The translations under genes and the position numbers were made by a program. The notes under the pieces were generated by a model. That model searched no databases, was not told the DNA's origin, and saw only the letters and a list, made by a program, of their open reading frames with translations. From Prevotella sp. (GTDB lineage: Bacteria; Bacteroidota; Bacteroidia; Bacteroidales; Bacteroidaceae), in NCBI GenBank assembly GCA_017960525.1, contig JAGCZA010000084.1, forward strand, positions 1 through 64,000: 64,000 bases of DNA, given 5' to 3'. Below are positions 25,110-32,912 of this stretch, in pieces. Within the stretch, counting starts at the first letter, position 1, and each line of letters begins with the position of its first letter.

Positions 25110-25748
25110 TTATCCGATGTACTGCATAATCAAATCAACGATTTCCTCCTCCGCCTTGCCATCGGCGGCGATGACCAGGTCGTAGTTACGGGTGTCATAG
25201 CGCGAGGTGCCGGTGTACTTCTTCACATAGTTCTCGCGCATCTTGTCCACCTGTTCTATGGTCTTGCGGGCCTCGTCCTCGGTCATGTTCTGCTTGCGGG
25301 ACACACGCTCCACGCGGTACTCCATTGAGGCCTGGATGAGGATGCTCAGGTGGTTGGGATGGTAGCGGAACACGTGGAAGCCGCTGCGTCCAGCCACTAC
25401 ACAAGACTTCTCGACGGCGAGGTCCTGCAATATCAGGGTCTCGGTCTTGAACATCTCGTCGGTGGTCAACAGATCGGGGGCGTCGTCCTTCTTCGGCAGA
25501 TAGTATTCCATACTCATGCCTCCGTCAATTTTCAGGATGCGCTCAACGTCGGCCCACCAGCTGTGTTTGCGGCCCTTCAGCCGCTCAATCTCTGCGGTAG
25601 TGAGATTATATTTCTCCTGCAGAGCCTTGACGACAGCCTTGTCGTAGAAGGGTACGCCCAGTTTTTCTGCCAACAGGCGGCCAACGGTGCGACCGCCACT
25701 TCCCAACTCACGGTTAATCGTGATTACAAATTGTTCGCTCTTGTTCAT
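25110..25748 (-). CDS. Cytidylate kinase-like protein
   Basis: 212 residues from ATG 25748. The longer open frame upstream runs into the neighbour and a decayed fragment, so it is rejected. The N-terminus has ITINRELGSGGRTVGRLLAE, a P-loop variant of the cytidylate_kin2 family, followed by VPFYDKAVV and VVAGRSGFHVFR. These proteins are common in Bacteroidota and are thought to phosphorylate nucleotides or similar small molecules. The true substrate is unknown. It lies between alarmone synthetase and hydrolase genes, so a link to nucleotide signalling is possible but unproven. Confidence 0.85.
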   Translation of the reverse strand: MNKSEQFVITINRELGSGGRTVGRLLAEKLGVPFYDKAVVKALQEKYNLTTAEIERLKGRKHSWWADVERILKIDGGMSMEYYLPKKDDAPDLLTTDEMFKTETLILQDLAVEKSCVVAGRSGFHVFRYHPNHLSILIQASMEYRVERVSRKQNMTEDEARKTIEQVDKMRENYVKKYTGTSRYDTRNYDLVIAADGKAEEEIVDLIMQYIG

Positions 25749-25780
25749 TGTTGTTTTGATTATTGTTGAATAGATGTCAT

Positions 25781-25858
25781 TCAAATATCGCCCTGCTTCA
25801 GCACAAAGACATAGCTGAGGTTCTGGATGCATACGTTCACGGAGAGGATGTCGGGAAC
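25781..25858 (-). pseudogene. Remnant of an alarmone synthetase C-terminus
   Basis: Read on the minus strand from 25858, the bases encode VPDILSVNVCIQNLSYVFVL and then KQGDI and a stop. This aligns with LDILSENIGLQNLCFVYVLK of the intact synthetase gene. It overlaps the end of the HD hydrolase gene in another frame, whose last residues (VFPTSSP) come from the same bases. It suggests a second synthetase copy once stood here. Confidence 0.75.
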
Positions 25859-26445
25859 ACTTGATTAACAAGCTGTTCAAACTCCCTGAAGGCAAAGGTG
25901 TCCTTTAGCTCCCGGAGCGATTCGGCCAGGCCTCGGTAGTGCCACTCGTGGTCTTTGGGTTCTTTGGCGTGGAAGAGATTCCAGAGCTTGTCGCCCTGTT
26001 CGGAATAGTCTCGGGCAATGGCCCTTATGTTCGAGAGTTTGTCACCCAGAGCTACGACTTTGGCATCGCGTGAAGCATGGGCCAGACGGTCGATGGCAGC
26101 CTGCTTGCGTGCGTGCCAGCTGGACAACAGGTACTCACCATCGTCTTCTTCGCTCACGTCCGCTTCGAGGGTGTCACTCTCCGAGGCGACGAGTGAGGCG
26201 ATGCGGTCGCCGAACTCCGTGCGTATCTGCTCCAGGGTCACGTCGGTGTCCTCCACGGTGTCGTGCAGGGCGGCAGCGGCCAGCAGTTCCTGGTCGCGGG
26301 TCATCGTGGCCACAATCGCCACGGCCTCCAAGGGGTGAACGATATAGGGAAAGCCCTTGCCGCGACGCTCTGTGCCGGCATGGGCGCGGACGGCGAACAG
26401 GATGGCGCGGTCCAGCAATGAAGTGTCTAAGGGTTTGTTTGCCAT
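25837..26445 (-). CDS. HD-domain (p)ppGpp hydrolase, small alarmone hydrolase type
   Basis: 202 residues. The HD core is clear: RRGKGFPYIVHPLEAV (first His), AAALHDTVEDTDVT (HD pair and the ED motif) and VALGDKLSNIRAI (distal Asp), as in the hydrolase half of SpoT and in MESH1. There is no synthetase domain. It should degrade (p)ppGpp to GDP or GTP plus pyrophosphate, with manganese. Its stop-proximal residues overlap a synthetase remnant. On the same strand lie a kinase-like gene and a stand-alone synthetase, so hydrolase and synthetase form a split alarmone module. Overlap by one base with the tyrosine phosphatase gene upstream suggests co-transcription. Confidence 0.9.
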   Translation of the reverse strand: MANKPLDTSLLDRAILFAVRAHAGTERRGKGFPYIVHPLEAVAIVATMTRDQELLAAAALHDTVEDTDVTLEQIRTEFGDRIASLVASESDTLEADVSEEDDGEYLLSSWHARKQAAIDRLAHASRDAKVVALGDKLSNIRAIARDYSEQGDKLWNLFHAKEPKDHEWHYRGLAESLRELKDTFAFREFEQLVNQVFPTSSP

Positions 26446-27335
26446 TATTCTGATATCAGGTATTTTTTCCTCAACTGCTGCTGCTCTTCTTTCGAAAAGC
26501 CCAGCAGGTTCTCTATGTATTGCGATAGCGAGCCGTAGCGCTGGTCTATCAGGTCTAGTGTCGACTCGAAGTTCTCGCGGCTCACGCCAATCATGGCACG
26601 CATAAAGGCCACGGCCTCATCGTTTCCGCCCGCATCCCGCACTTTGGCTGTCATCGCCTCCACCTGACGGGCGTAGCTCTGGTTGGAAAGGTCGAAGTCT
26701 TCGACAATCACCTCCCGGCTGGCACCGAGGGCTGCGAGCAGAAATGCCGATGCCCAGCCAGCCCGGTCTTTTCCCTGCGAACAATGCCAGAGCACGCCAC
26801 CTTCAGCACGGAGGACACCACGGAGGAACGCGCCGTAGTAGTGCTGCGCTGTGGAGTCGGTCACGATGATGGGATAGAGCTGACGAGCCATCGACTGCGC
26901 CTTGGGGTTCATGGCATACTTCAGGAGTGTCTCCATCATGCCCTTTTTATCCATACTGGCCATATCTGAACTATCGGAAGAAGCGAAGCCTTCGATGAGT
27001 GCCTTCGGGAGCGTGGAGAGGTGGATATAGCTTACACCGTCGATGATGCGGTCGGGAGCAGCGTTGGCCTCGGCCTCAAGCCGGAAGTCGAACACGTCAG
27101 TCAAATGATACTTCCCCTTCAGCACCACCACGTCGCCGTCGGTGGCTTGCGAGAGATTGCCGCTGCGGACGAGCATTCCCGCACGTACTGTCTGCCCGTT
27201 CTGCATGACGAGTGTGCCTATGTCGCGGGCGTTCTCTATGCCGCTAAAAGCGATGGCACGCTGCGAATGGGCTACTTGGGCGGCAAACGTCATACCAAAC
27301 AAAACAATTGCGGTAGCAAATATTTCATTTTCCAT
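26445..27335 (-). CDS. Secreted tyrosine phosphatase (Y_phosphatase3 type)
   Basis: 296 residues. A signal peptide ends near AHSQ, so it is exported. The phosphatase P-loop is HCSQGKDRAGW (about 184-194), with the HCxxGKDRxG form of the Y_phosphatase3 / lipid-phosphatase group, preceded by IENARDIG and VFDFRLEAE, which supply the usual N-terminal elements. It probably removes phosphate from tyrosine or phosphoinositide substrates outside the cytoplasm. The start codon lies in a GAAAATG heptamer repeat (27319-27340). An alternative start in another frame is possible but would not reach the P-loop. Confidence 0.9.
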   Translation of the reverse strand: MENEIFATAIVLFGMTFAAQVAHSQRAIAFSGIENARDIGTLVMQNGQTVRAGMLVRSGNLSQATDGDVVVLKGKYHLTDVFDFRLEAEANAAPDRIIDGVSYIHLSTLPKALIEGFASSDSSDMASMDKKGMMETLLKYAMNPKAQSMARQLYPIIVTDSTAQHYYGAFLRGVLRAEGGVLWHCSQGKDRAGWASAFLLAALGASREVIVEDFDLSNQSYARQVEAMTAKVRDAGGNDEAVAFMRAMIGVSRENFESTLDLIDQRYGSLSQYIENLLGFSKEEQQQLRKKYLISE

Positions 27336-27352
27336 TTTCCACTCTTCACTTT

Positions 27353-28210
27353 TTAATCCGGCAGGAATTTATCGAACAGTGACAGGAGAGGACCATCTGC
27401 AGAACGTTTCCCGTCACTTAACTTGCTGACAATGAAGGCAATCTTGGTTGCTATGAAAGGATGCAGCTTCCCGATTTCAGCTTCCAGCACTTTCTCGTCG
27501 TCAGTACCGTAATAGACTGGTGCGAACACCTTCCAGTGAGCCTTCAGCGTGTCCACATCCAAGTGGAAGATTTTGTCGGCCCGCTCCGCACTCAGAAAGT
27601 TCGATGAATAGTACATCATGCCAAGATCCCACTCTGGAACGCCGTAGGCAAAGTCGCCCACGTCAATCCAGAGATTACGGCTCCCGTCGGTGATGATATT
27701 GCCGATGTGCAGGTCACCATGCAGACAGGTCGGCGAGGAGGATACGGTGCTCAGGAAACGGTGGAAACGCTCCTTATACGTGTCTGGGAGGTTCACGAGG
27801 CGGTCAATCCATATACCCACCAGTTCCCGCATGTCAGGCAACCGCTTCGTGTCGGCAGGGGTCTGGTGTATCTGCTTGGCGAGCACGGCGAAGCGCTCCG
27901 AGAGCGGAACCAGCTGGTCGGGTTCCTGCGAGATGATGCGGGTGAACGAGCGTTTGGGGCTGATCAGTTCATACTCTGCTCCAAAGCGTGTGCCATCGGT
28001 AATCAGGCGGATGGGCTTCGGCGTGGGCAGACCTATCTCGTAGACAATCTGGTTGATGCGGAACTCCCTGACAGCTGTATCGGCAGCAAGGCTGGGCATA
28101 AAGAGCTTGGCCAGCGTCTTACCGTCTTTATGGTTGTAGGTGAGCGCCGTTCCGCCCTCACCTGTCTGGATATAGTCATTCAGGTTGATTCTCTGCACTT
28201 CTTCGTTCAT
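27353..28210 (-). CDS. Aminoglycoside phosphotransferase-like (APH) kinase
   Basis: 285 residues from ATG 28210. ATP-binding residues (TLAKLF Lys; YELI hinge), the catalytic loop LHGDLHIGNII and the metal-binding LWIDVGDF are all present, as in the APH/choline-kinase fold. The pattern around WDLGMMYYS matches the APH half of the STAS-APH fusion at 38586-39782 (LDLGHAYSAM). So it is more likely part of the same signalling system than an antibiotic-resistance gene. It has its own -7 promoter box (28235-28242) and a 22-bp repeat array upstream. The protein or small-molecule substrate is unknown. Confidence 0.8.
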   Translation of the reverse strand: MNEEVQRINLNDYIQTGEGGTALTYNHKDGKTLAKLFMPSLAADTAVREFRINQIVYEIGLPTPKPIRLITDGTRFGAEYELISPKRSFTRIISQEPDQLVPLSERFAVLAKQIHQTPADTKRLPDMRELVGIWIDRLVNLPDTYKERFHRFLSTVSSSPTCLHGDLHIGNIITDGSRNLWIDVGDFAYGVPEWDLGMMYYSSNFLSAERADKIFHLDVDTLKAHWKVFAPVYYGTDDEKVLEAEIGKLHPFIATKIAFIVSKLSDGKRSADGPLLSLFDKFLPD

Positions 28211-28234
28211 AATTGCATACGTTAAATACGATTG

Positions 28235-28242
28235 CAAAGGTA
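28235..28242 (-). promoter_or_regulatory. -7 promoter box for the APH-like kinase gene
   Basis: TACCTTTG on the minus strand, 25 bp ahead of ATG 28210. No clean -33 TTTG is seen at the expected distance, so the promoter may depend on an activator. Confidence 0.55.
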
Positions 28243-28352
28243 CAACAATTTAAAAAAATAGAAAAATAAATAACGACAAATATTTTTTAACTTAATCATT
28301 CTGTTGAGAAGTATGTAGCCGAAATCTCAACCGCTGGTGTAAAAATTGGTTC

Positions 28353-28440
28353 GCAGCGGTCGCTGCAAAAGTTTGCGGCGGTCGCTGCAAATGTTTGTAG
28401 CGGTCGCTGCAAATGTTTTCCCCGCACGCTGCAAACCGAA
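28353..28440. repeat. Array of four 22-bp units (GCAGCGGTCGCTGC type)
   Basis: Units at 28353, 28375, 28397 and 28419, each exactly 22 bp. The first three read G[CT][AG]GCGGTCGCTGCAAA[AT]GTTT. The fourth is degenerate (CCGCACGCTGCAAA). Each core is an inverted repeat, GCAGCG-GT-CGCTGC. It lies in the gene-free stretch 28211-28577, which otherwise holds only the promoter above. Two helical turns per unit suggests sites on one face of the DNA. Confidence 0.9.
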
Positions 28441-28577
28441 GCGATACGGGTTTCCCCACAGACGAATCAATCGTTAATCCGACGGAATACCGAGGTGCTG
28501 AACGGCAAAGTTCGCCCTGCATCAGCACGCCGTAGTTCATTAATCATTGAAAGATGAGAGTTGAGGTTTTGCGGGCA

Positions 28578-28883
28578 TTATTCCTTGAACTCGAACAGGT
28601 TAATGAAGCCTGTCATGGCAAAGACGGACTTCAAATCGCCGTTCAGTCCTTTCACAAAAACCTTGCTGCCCTTGGGCTTGGCATTTTTGAGTATGGTGAG
28701 GAACAGTCGTAGGCCACTGGAGGATATATACTCCAAATGGGTGCAGTCAAGGATGATGTCCTGACAGGTGCAGTCGTTCAGTGGTTCCAAGTCTTTGGCG
28801 GTTTGTACACTTGCAGCTGTGTCAAGCCGGCCTTGAAAGATGGCGACGAGTGCGCCGCTCTTCTCTTCAATCGTAGTTTTCAT
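28578..28883 (-). CDS. STAS-domain anti-sigma factor antagonist (RsbV-like)
   Basis: 101 residues, a complete single STAS domain: GRLDTAASVQ, DIILDCTHLEYISSSGLRL (the phospho-acceptor Ser lies in the SSS) and FVKGLNGDLKSVFAMTGF. In partner switching, the unphosphorylated form binds the RsbW kinase and frees its client. The kinase gene starts 13 bp upstream in the same direction. The STAS domain at the start of the protein encoded at 38586-39782 has the same YISSSGLR motif. Confidence 0.95.
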   Translation of the reverse strand: MKTTIEEKSGALVAIFQGRLDTAASVQTAKDLEPLNDCTCQDIILDCTHLEYISSSGLRLFLTILKNAKPKGSKVFVKGLNGDLKSVFAMTGFINLFEFKE

Positions 28884-28896
28884 TGTTGTTGGGTTT

Positions 28897-29307
28897 TTAT
28901 TTGAGTTTCTTATTTAGTGTCAAGATATTTTTTCCACCGGTGCGCCGGTAGTTGACAGAGTCCATAATCTGACGAACCAGATGGATGCCGAGACCGCCAA
29001 TAGGGCGCTCCTCGACACTAAGGGTGGTGTCGGCTTCTTGCTGTGCAGTCGGGTCGAATGGAATGCCGCTGTCTCTGATGACAAACTGGAGCTGATGTTT
29101 GCGGAGTTGTGCCTGGATGGTGATGTCAGCTACGGTATCGTGTGGATAGGCATAGTTGATGACATTGACTACGGCCTCTTCAATGGCGAGGTTGAGCTTG
29201 AGGGTTGTTGCCATATCGAGTGCTGCGGCCTGGCACACCTCATCGACAAAAGGTGCGAGTCTGGTGACCTGCTGCACATCGTTCTGGAGTATCAATTCAT
29301 AATTCAT
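28897..29307 (-). CDS. RsbW-like serine kinase / ATP-binding anti-sigma-type regulator
   Basis: 136 residues. N box LNLAIEEAVVNVINYAYP (about 38-55), G1 box RDSGIPFDP and G2 box GGLGIHLV make a HATPase_c_2 domain of the RsbW/SpoIIAB type. Such proteins phosphorylate their STAS antagonist, here most likely the neighbour at 28578. No sigma factor gene is visible in the whole window, so the client may be encoded elsewhere or may not be a sigma factor. It is followed by a receptor and kinases in one minus-strand series. Confidence 0.95.
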   Translation of the reverse strand: MNYELILQNDVQQVTRLAPFVDEVCQAAALDMATTLKLNLAIEEAVVNVINYAYPHDTVADITIQAQLRKHQLQFVIRDSGIPFDPTAQQEADTTLSVEERPIGGLGIHLVRQIMDSVNYRRTGGKNILTLNKKLK

Positions 29308-29341
29308 AGAGGAGTGAAGAGGGAGTGAAAGTGGCCATAAT

Positions 29342-31819
29342 TTATAATTGTATGCCTATACTGGCTATGAACCAGCGGCCCTGTTGCGGTATGAGGTTGG
29401 TGTTCATACCACTACGGTAATAGTGTGTTCCGAACAGATTGTGAATATCAAGTCCTAAAGTGACAGGTGCTATTGCGTATTGTGCTCCGATATTGAGAAT
29501 GGCTCGAGGGGGCATGTCTTTCTGAAGCGTGATATGGCGCATAGCCTCAATAGCCTGCTGGCCGTAGGCTGTTGCCTGTTGGATGTCGCCCTGCTGATAA
29601 TATTGTACAGCTGCGTTAGTGTTGTTTGAGGCCTGTATAAGCTTGACGAGGTCTGTGTTGTAGGTTGTCTGTCGACTTTCGAAGAGCAGATGTCCGTGGA
29701 GTCGTAGCCGTTTGTTGGTCTGCCATCCTACTACAAGGTTGGAGCGCAGTGCGGGCGTGTTGTTGTTGTCATCGATGTCGGGGGAGTAGTATTCCTTGAG
29801 TTCGTTGGGCAGTTCGAGTCCCATAAGGTTTGACTTGAAGGTTTTTGTCCAAGTGAGGTTGAAGTTAAAGGAAAGCGTGGGTGACGGTTGATATGTAGCC
29901 ATAAGTTCGAGTCCGCAAGTCTGGTTCTTACTGACGTTCTCGTAGTCGATGATATGGGTCATGATAAGGTCGGTGGCACGGTTGTAGAAGGCGTTCACCT
30001 CAAAGTTGAGAGCGCGCACCCAGTTGGTTCCTGCAAAGGAGAGTTGTAGGGAGTGGACGCGCTCTGGGGACAAGATGCCTGCCTGACTGGCATCGAGGCC
30101 TTCCATCAGGGTAGACAGGAGGTTGGCCTTTCGGTAGATGTAGGGTGCGTCGACGAAGGACTTGGAGTAGCTGAGCCGGAGGCTCCACTTGGGACGGAGG
30201 AGGATGAGTGCCAATCGTGGCGAGAACTCATTGACCTGGGAGTCATCGTAACGGTCTTTGTAGTCGTAACGCAGTCCGGCATTGGTTATAAATGACAAGT
30301 GATACGAGAACAGTGACAAGTCCCACTGGTGCTTGAGCTGTAGATAGACATTGCCGCTGTTCTCGCTGTCCTTGCCGGCATTGCGCAGCACGGGGTCTTC
30401 AAAGAAAGTCTGCTCGAAGTCATATCCTATCTGGTAGCGTATGTCGTCGAGTTGGAAGTGTCCATACTCTGCACCGAATCCGATGTTGCCTTTATGGTCA
30501 TCGCCTAAAGAGTAGCTGTAGTTGCCTTTGAACTGTGCGCCATAGTCCTGTTCCTGCCCGTTAACATAGCGGGAGATGCCTCCATAGTGTGTAAACACGG
30601 TAGAGATGTCTTCAGGCAGTCCGATGGCCATGCCCAAGGTGGGCATGGGATAGTCGTTGATGGCCTGATAGCGTGTCAGGTCCGACTTGTCGTAGGTGAC
30701 GCTAATTTTAGTTGAGAGTTTGGAATTGGGAGTTGGGAGTTGATAGCTCAGGTTTGCATGGCGTGAGGCTGTGCTGAATCCGGGCTTCAGCCCGTTGTAG
30801 GTGCGGTAGCGGTCGTAGTCGTAGCTCAGTGCCAGCGATGTCATGGAGAATGGTGCGGCGACCTGTGAGAAATGTGTGTCATAGAGGAATTGCAGCCCTT
30901 TCCAGGCTAGCTGTAGTCCGAAGTCGTAGGTGGGTCGGTCTCCGATGTGTCCGATTCGTACCTCATCGAGAGGCATACTATAAGGACTCTCTCCGATGCG
31001 TTCATCAACCACATTGCGCCTTTCACCGCTACTGCGATAGATACTGCCCCAAAGGAGCAAGTCGAGGTCGAAATAGCGTTTGCCGAAAAGGGCGTCGGCC
31101 CTGATCTGTCCGTAGTTGCCAGCCCCTGCCCTGACCTGGAGGCCGTCGACGTCGGCCCCTTGTTTGGTGATGATGTTGACCACGGCAGTCAGGGCCACAC
31201 CGCCATAGAGCGATGATGCCGGGCCTCGCAACACCTCTATCTGCCTGACCTTCTCAAGCGAAATGCTGAAGTCGGGGGCTGCTGTATTGGTGACTTGGCT
31301 GTTCAGGCGGTGGCCGTTGAGCATGATGAGAATCTTCTCTTGAGTATTGCTGTAAATGCCACGCATAGCGATGTTGATGTCGTCGTCGCAGTCGATGAGG
31401 TTCATACCTGGCACGTAGGCTGCCAGCACCTCCTGCAGGTTGCGTCCGCCACAGTCGCGTATCATTTGCTCAGTAATGAGTGTTGTGGGCACAGGCACCT
31501 CGGCCAGGCTCTCAGCCTGACTGGAGGCGGTAGTAATGGTGGCAGTCATACCAGCCTTTATGTCGTTCACCATATCGGCAAAGGCTGGTGGGTCGCTGGA
31601 CGACGGCGTGTAGTAAGGATTCTCCTGAAGCATCTGTGTGGCATACTGTTGGGTGTGTTCCATATCGAAACGGGCCAGATAACTGAGGGCGATGAGACGG
31701 AGCGCATTCTGTCGCTGGTTGCCGTAAAAATTGCCAAGGTCGTGCAACAGCGTGTCACGTGCCTGTTCGATGCGTCCGATGCGATAGTCGCTCTCAGCTT
31801 GTGCGATCACCTCGCGCAT
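29342..31819 (-). CDS. TonB-dependent receptor, separated from its signal peptide by a frameshift
   Basis: 825 codons from the first in-frame ATG at 31819, but this start has no signal peptide. The N-terminal 75 residues or so form TPR-like helices. Then a plug follows (PVPTTLITEQMIRDCG, LIMLNGHRLNS, VLRGPASSLYGGVALTAV), then a barrel ending near IASIGIQL. Upstream, 31820-31917 encodes a good signal peptide that is out of frame by one base, next to a 7-bp repeat (see that entry). A short insert near 30714-30745 (LPTPNSKLS) comes from a TTGGGAG heptamer repeat. The receptor lies inside a regulatory operon, so it may sense rather than only import. The ligand is unknown. Confidence 0.85.
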   Translation of the reverse strand: MREVIAQAESDYRIGRIEQARDTLLHDLGNFYGNQRQNALRLIALSYLARFDMEHTQQYATQMLQENPYYTPSSSDPPAFADMVNDIKAGMTATITTASSQAESLAEVPVPTTLITEQMIRDCGGRNLQEVLAAYVPGMNLIDCDDDINIAMRGIYSNTQEKILIMLNGHRLNSQVTNTAAPDFSISLEKVRQIEVLRGPASSLYGGVALTAVVNIITKQGADVDGLQVRAGAGNYGQIRADALFGKRYFDLDLLLWGSIYRSSGERRNVVDERIGESPYSMPLDEVRIGHIGDRPTYDFGLQLAWKGLQFLYDTHFSQVAAPFSMTSLALSYDYDRYRTYNGLKPGFSTASRHANLSYQLPTPNSKLSTKISVTYDKSDLTRYQAINDYPMPTLGMAIGLPEDISTVFTHYGGISRYVNGQEQDYGAQFKGNYSYSLGDDHKGNIGFGAEYGHFQLDDIRYQIGYDFEQTFFEDPVLRNAGKDSENSGNVYLQLKHQWDLSLFSYHLSFITNAGLRYDYKDRYDDSQVNEFSPRLALILLRPKWSLRLSYSKSFVDAPYIYRKANLLSTLMEGLDASQAGILSPERVHSLQLSFAGTNWVRALNFEVNAFYNRATDLIMTHIIDYENVSKNQTCGLELMATYQPSPTLSFNFNLTWTKTFKSNLMGLELPNELKEYYSPDIDDNNNTPALRSNLVVGWQTNKRLRLHGHLLFESRQTTYNTDLVKLIQASNNTNAAVQYYQQGDIQQATAYGQQAIEAMRHITLQKDMPPRAILNIGAQYAIAPVTLGLDIHNLFGTHYYRSGMNTNLIPQQGRWFIASIGIQL

Positions 31820-31917
31820 ACGCGTCTCGCCTTGCGCCCCTGCGGGGATAAATGATAAATGATAGGGTTATTACCATCATCCATCGGCTGTGCAACAATT
31901 GTTTGATTATCTTCATT
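31820..31917 (-). other. Out-of-frame signal peptide of the TonB receptor; 7-bp repeat switch
   Basis: On the minus strand, ATG at 31917 opens MKIIKQ followed by the hydrophobic MMVITLSF. The next bases hold two copies of TCATTTA (about 31851-31866). With two copies the frame runs on as IIYPRRG and misses the receptor. With one copy it would read SFIPAGAQGETRM and join the receptor exactly, with a good signal-peptidase site at AGAQ. A single sequencing error here cannot be excluded. Confidence 0.8.
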
Positions 31918-31953
31918 GCCTTTTCCCGTTAATTGTCATTTATCATTCCTCAT

Positions 31954-32844
31954 TTAGGCCGAAGGCCGCACGACGGGTATTGTGAAGGTGAATGTAGTTC
32001 CCTTGCCCAAGGTCGAGGTGAACGTCACCTTGCCGCCATGTTTGTTTTCGATGATTTCGCGTGTGATGCCCATCCCAAGCCCTGTGCCCTGTCCGATGGG
32101 CTTGGTGGTGAAGAAGTTTTCAAACAGGTGCTGTTTCACCTCATCGGTCATACCCTCGCCATTGTCGGCTATGCTAATGACGAGTTGGTTGTCTGCGGAA
32201 AGAGCGACGCTGATATTGATTTCAGGCGAGTAGCCTTCAGGGGCAGCTTGTGACATACGCCAAACGGCATAGAAGGCGTTGTTCGTCACGTTCAGCACGG
32301 CCCGGCTCAGGTCTTGCGGAATAACCATCACGGGTGGCATCCCCTCCTGATACGTTTCGTGCAGGGTGACATTGAACCCCTGATGACTAGCTCGCATGGC
32401 ATGGTACGACAGGCGCACATACTCCCTCACAATACGGCATACGTCAGATGGTATACGCTCATTCTCCTTGCCTCGCGAAATGAGCAGAATGCTCTGAATG
32501 ATGCTCACGGCGCGCTCGCTGTTCTCCACAATCTGCTGCATGTTCTCCTTCAGGCTGTCCACAATGTCGGTGAGGTCTTCGCGGTCAGTATCGGAAAACA
32601 GTTTAGCATTGTCTTCCACAATGGCTGTCAGGTCGCTCAGGAGCCGTTCTGACATCTTCGAGAAGTTGATGACAAAGTTCAGGGGGTTCTGTATCTCGTG
32701 GGCAATGCCGGCACTAAGCATTCCGAGCGATGCCAACTTCTCTTGTTGCTGTAACTGCTGCTTTAATTGGCCAATCTCCAAGCCCCCTAAGTTAGGAGGT
32801 TGGGGGTCTGAACGACCTACATTAGTTGCTTTATTATTTTCCAT
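31954..32844 (-). CDS. Soluble histidine kinase
   Basis: 296 residues, no membrane segment. After about 40 residues with a coiled coil (QLKQQLQQQEKL), the H box is GIAHEIQNPLNFVINF (His near 50), a typical HisKA. The HATPase has N box NVTNNAFYAV, G1 IADNGEGM, F box FFTTKP and G2 GTGLGMGI. It is a full kinase without its own sensor, and probably works with the His-less receptor encoded just upstream, whose helical dimer region is similar. The N-terminal segment DPQPPNLGGLE is encoded by a C/G-rich palindromic repeat. Confidence 0.95.
   Translation of the reverse strand: MENNKATNVGRSDPQPPNLGGLEIGQLKQQLQQQEKLASLGMLSAGIAHEIQNPLNFVINFSKMSERLLSDLTAIVEDNAKLFSDTDREDLTDIVDSLKENMQQIVENSERAVSIIQSILLISRGKENERIPSDVCRIVREYVRLSYHAMRASHQGFNVTLHETYQEGMPPVMVIPQDLSRAVLNVTNNAFYAVWRMSQAAPEGYSPEINISVALSADNQLVISIADNGEGMTDEVKQHLFENFFTTKPIGQGTGLGMGITREIIENKHGGKVTFTSTLGKGTTFTFTIPVVRPSA
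32779..32813. repeat. Palindromic repeat inside the histidine kinase gene (inverted partner at 32876-32912)
   Basis: AGCCCCCTAAGTTAGG and GGGGGTCTGAAC recur in inverse orientation 63 bp away, just upstream of the kinase start. About 31 of 35 positions match by eye. The pair can fold into a long hairpin over the start codon of the kinase gene. Confidence 0.85.
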
Positions 32845-32875
32845 AACTCTATTTTAATAATTAGTTTTGAGCCTT

Positions 32876-32912
32876 GTTCAGACCCCCATCGCCCTAACTT
32901 AGGGGGCTAAGG
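32876..32912. repeat. Inverted partner of the palindromic repeat
   Basis: GTTCAGACCCCC...CTAACTTAGGGGGCT, the reverse complement of the element at 32779-32813. It spans the gap between the two kinase genes and touches the last codons of the upstream one. Confidence 0.85.

Noticed and set aside
25110-25895. Longer form of the cytidylate-kinase-like protein
   Set aside because: The extra 49 codons run over the synthetase remnant and the hydrolase gene end; the P-loop begins right after ATG 25748.
27353-28210. Antibiotic resistance gene (aminoglycoside phosphotransferase)
   Set aside because: The APH fold is present, but its closest relative here is the STAS-APH signalling fusion and there is no mobile-element context.
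28353-28440. CRISPR array
   Set aside because: The units are contiguous 22-bp repeats without variable spacers of CRISPR length, and no cas genes are present.
28292-28540. 82-codon ORF on the minus strand
   Set aside because: It covers the 22-bp repeat array and shows no domain or start context.
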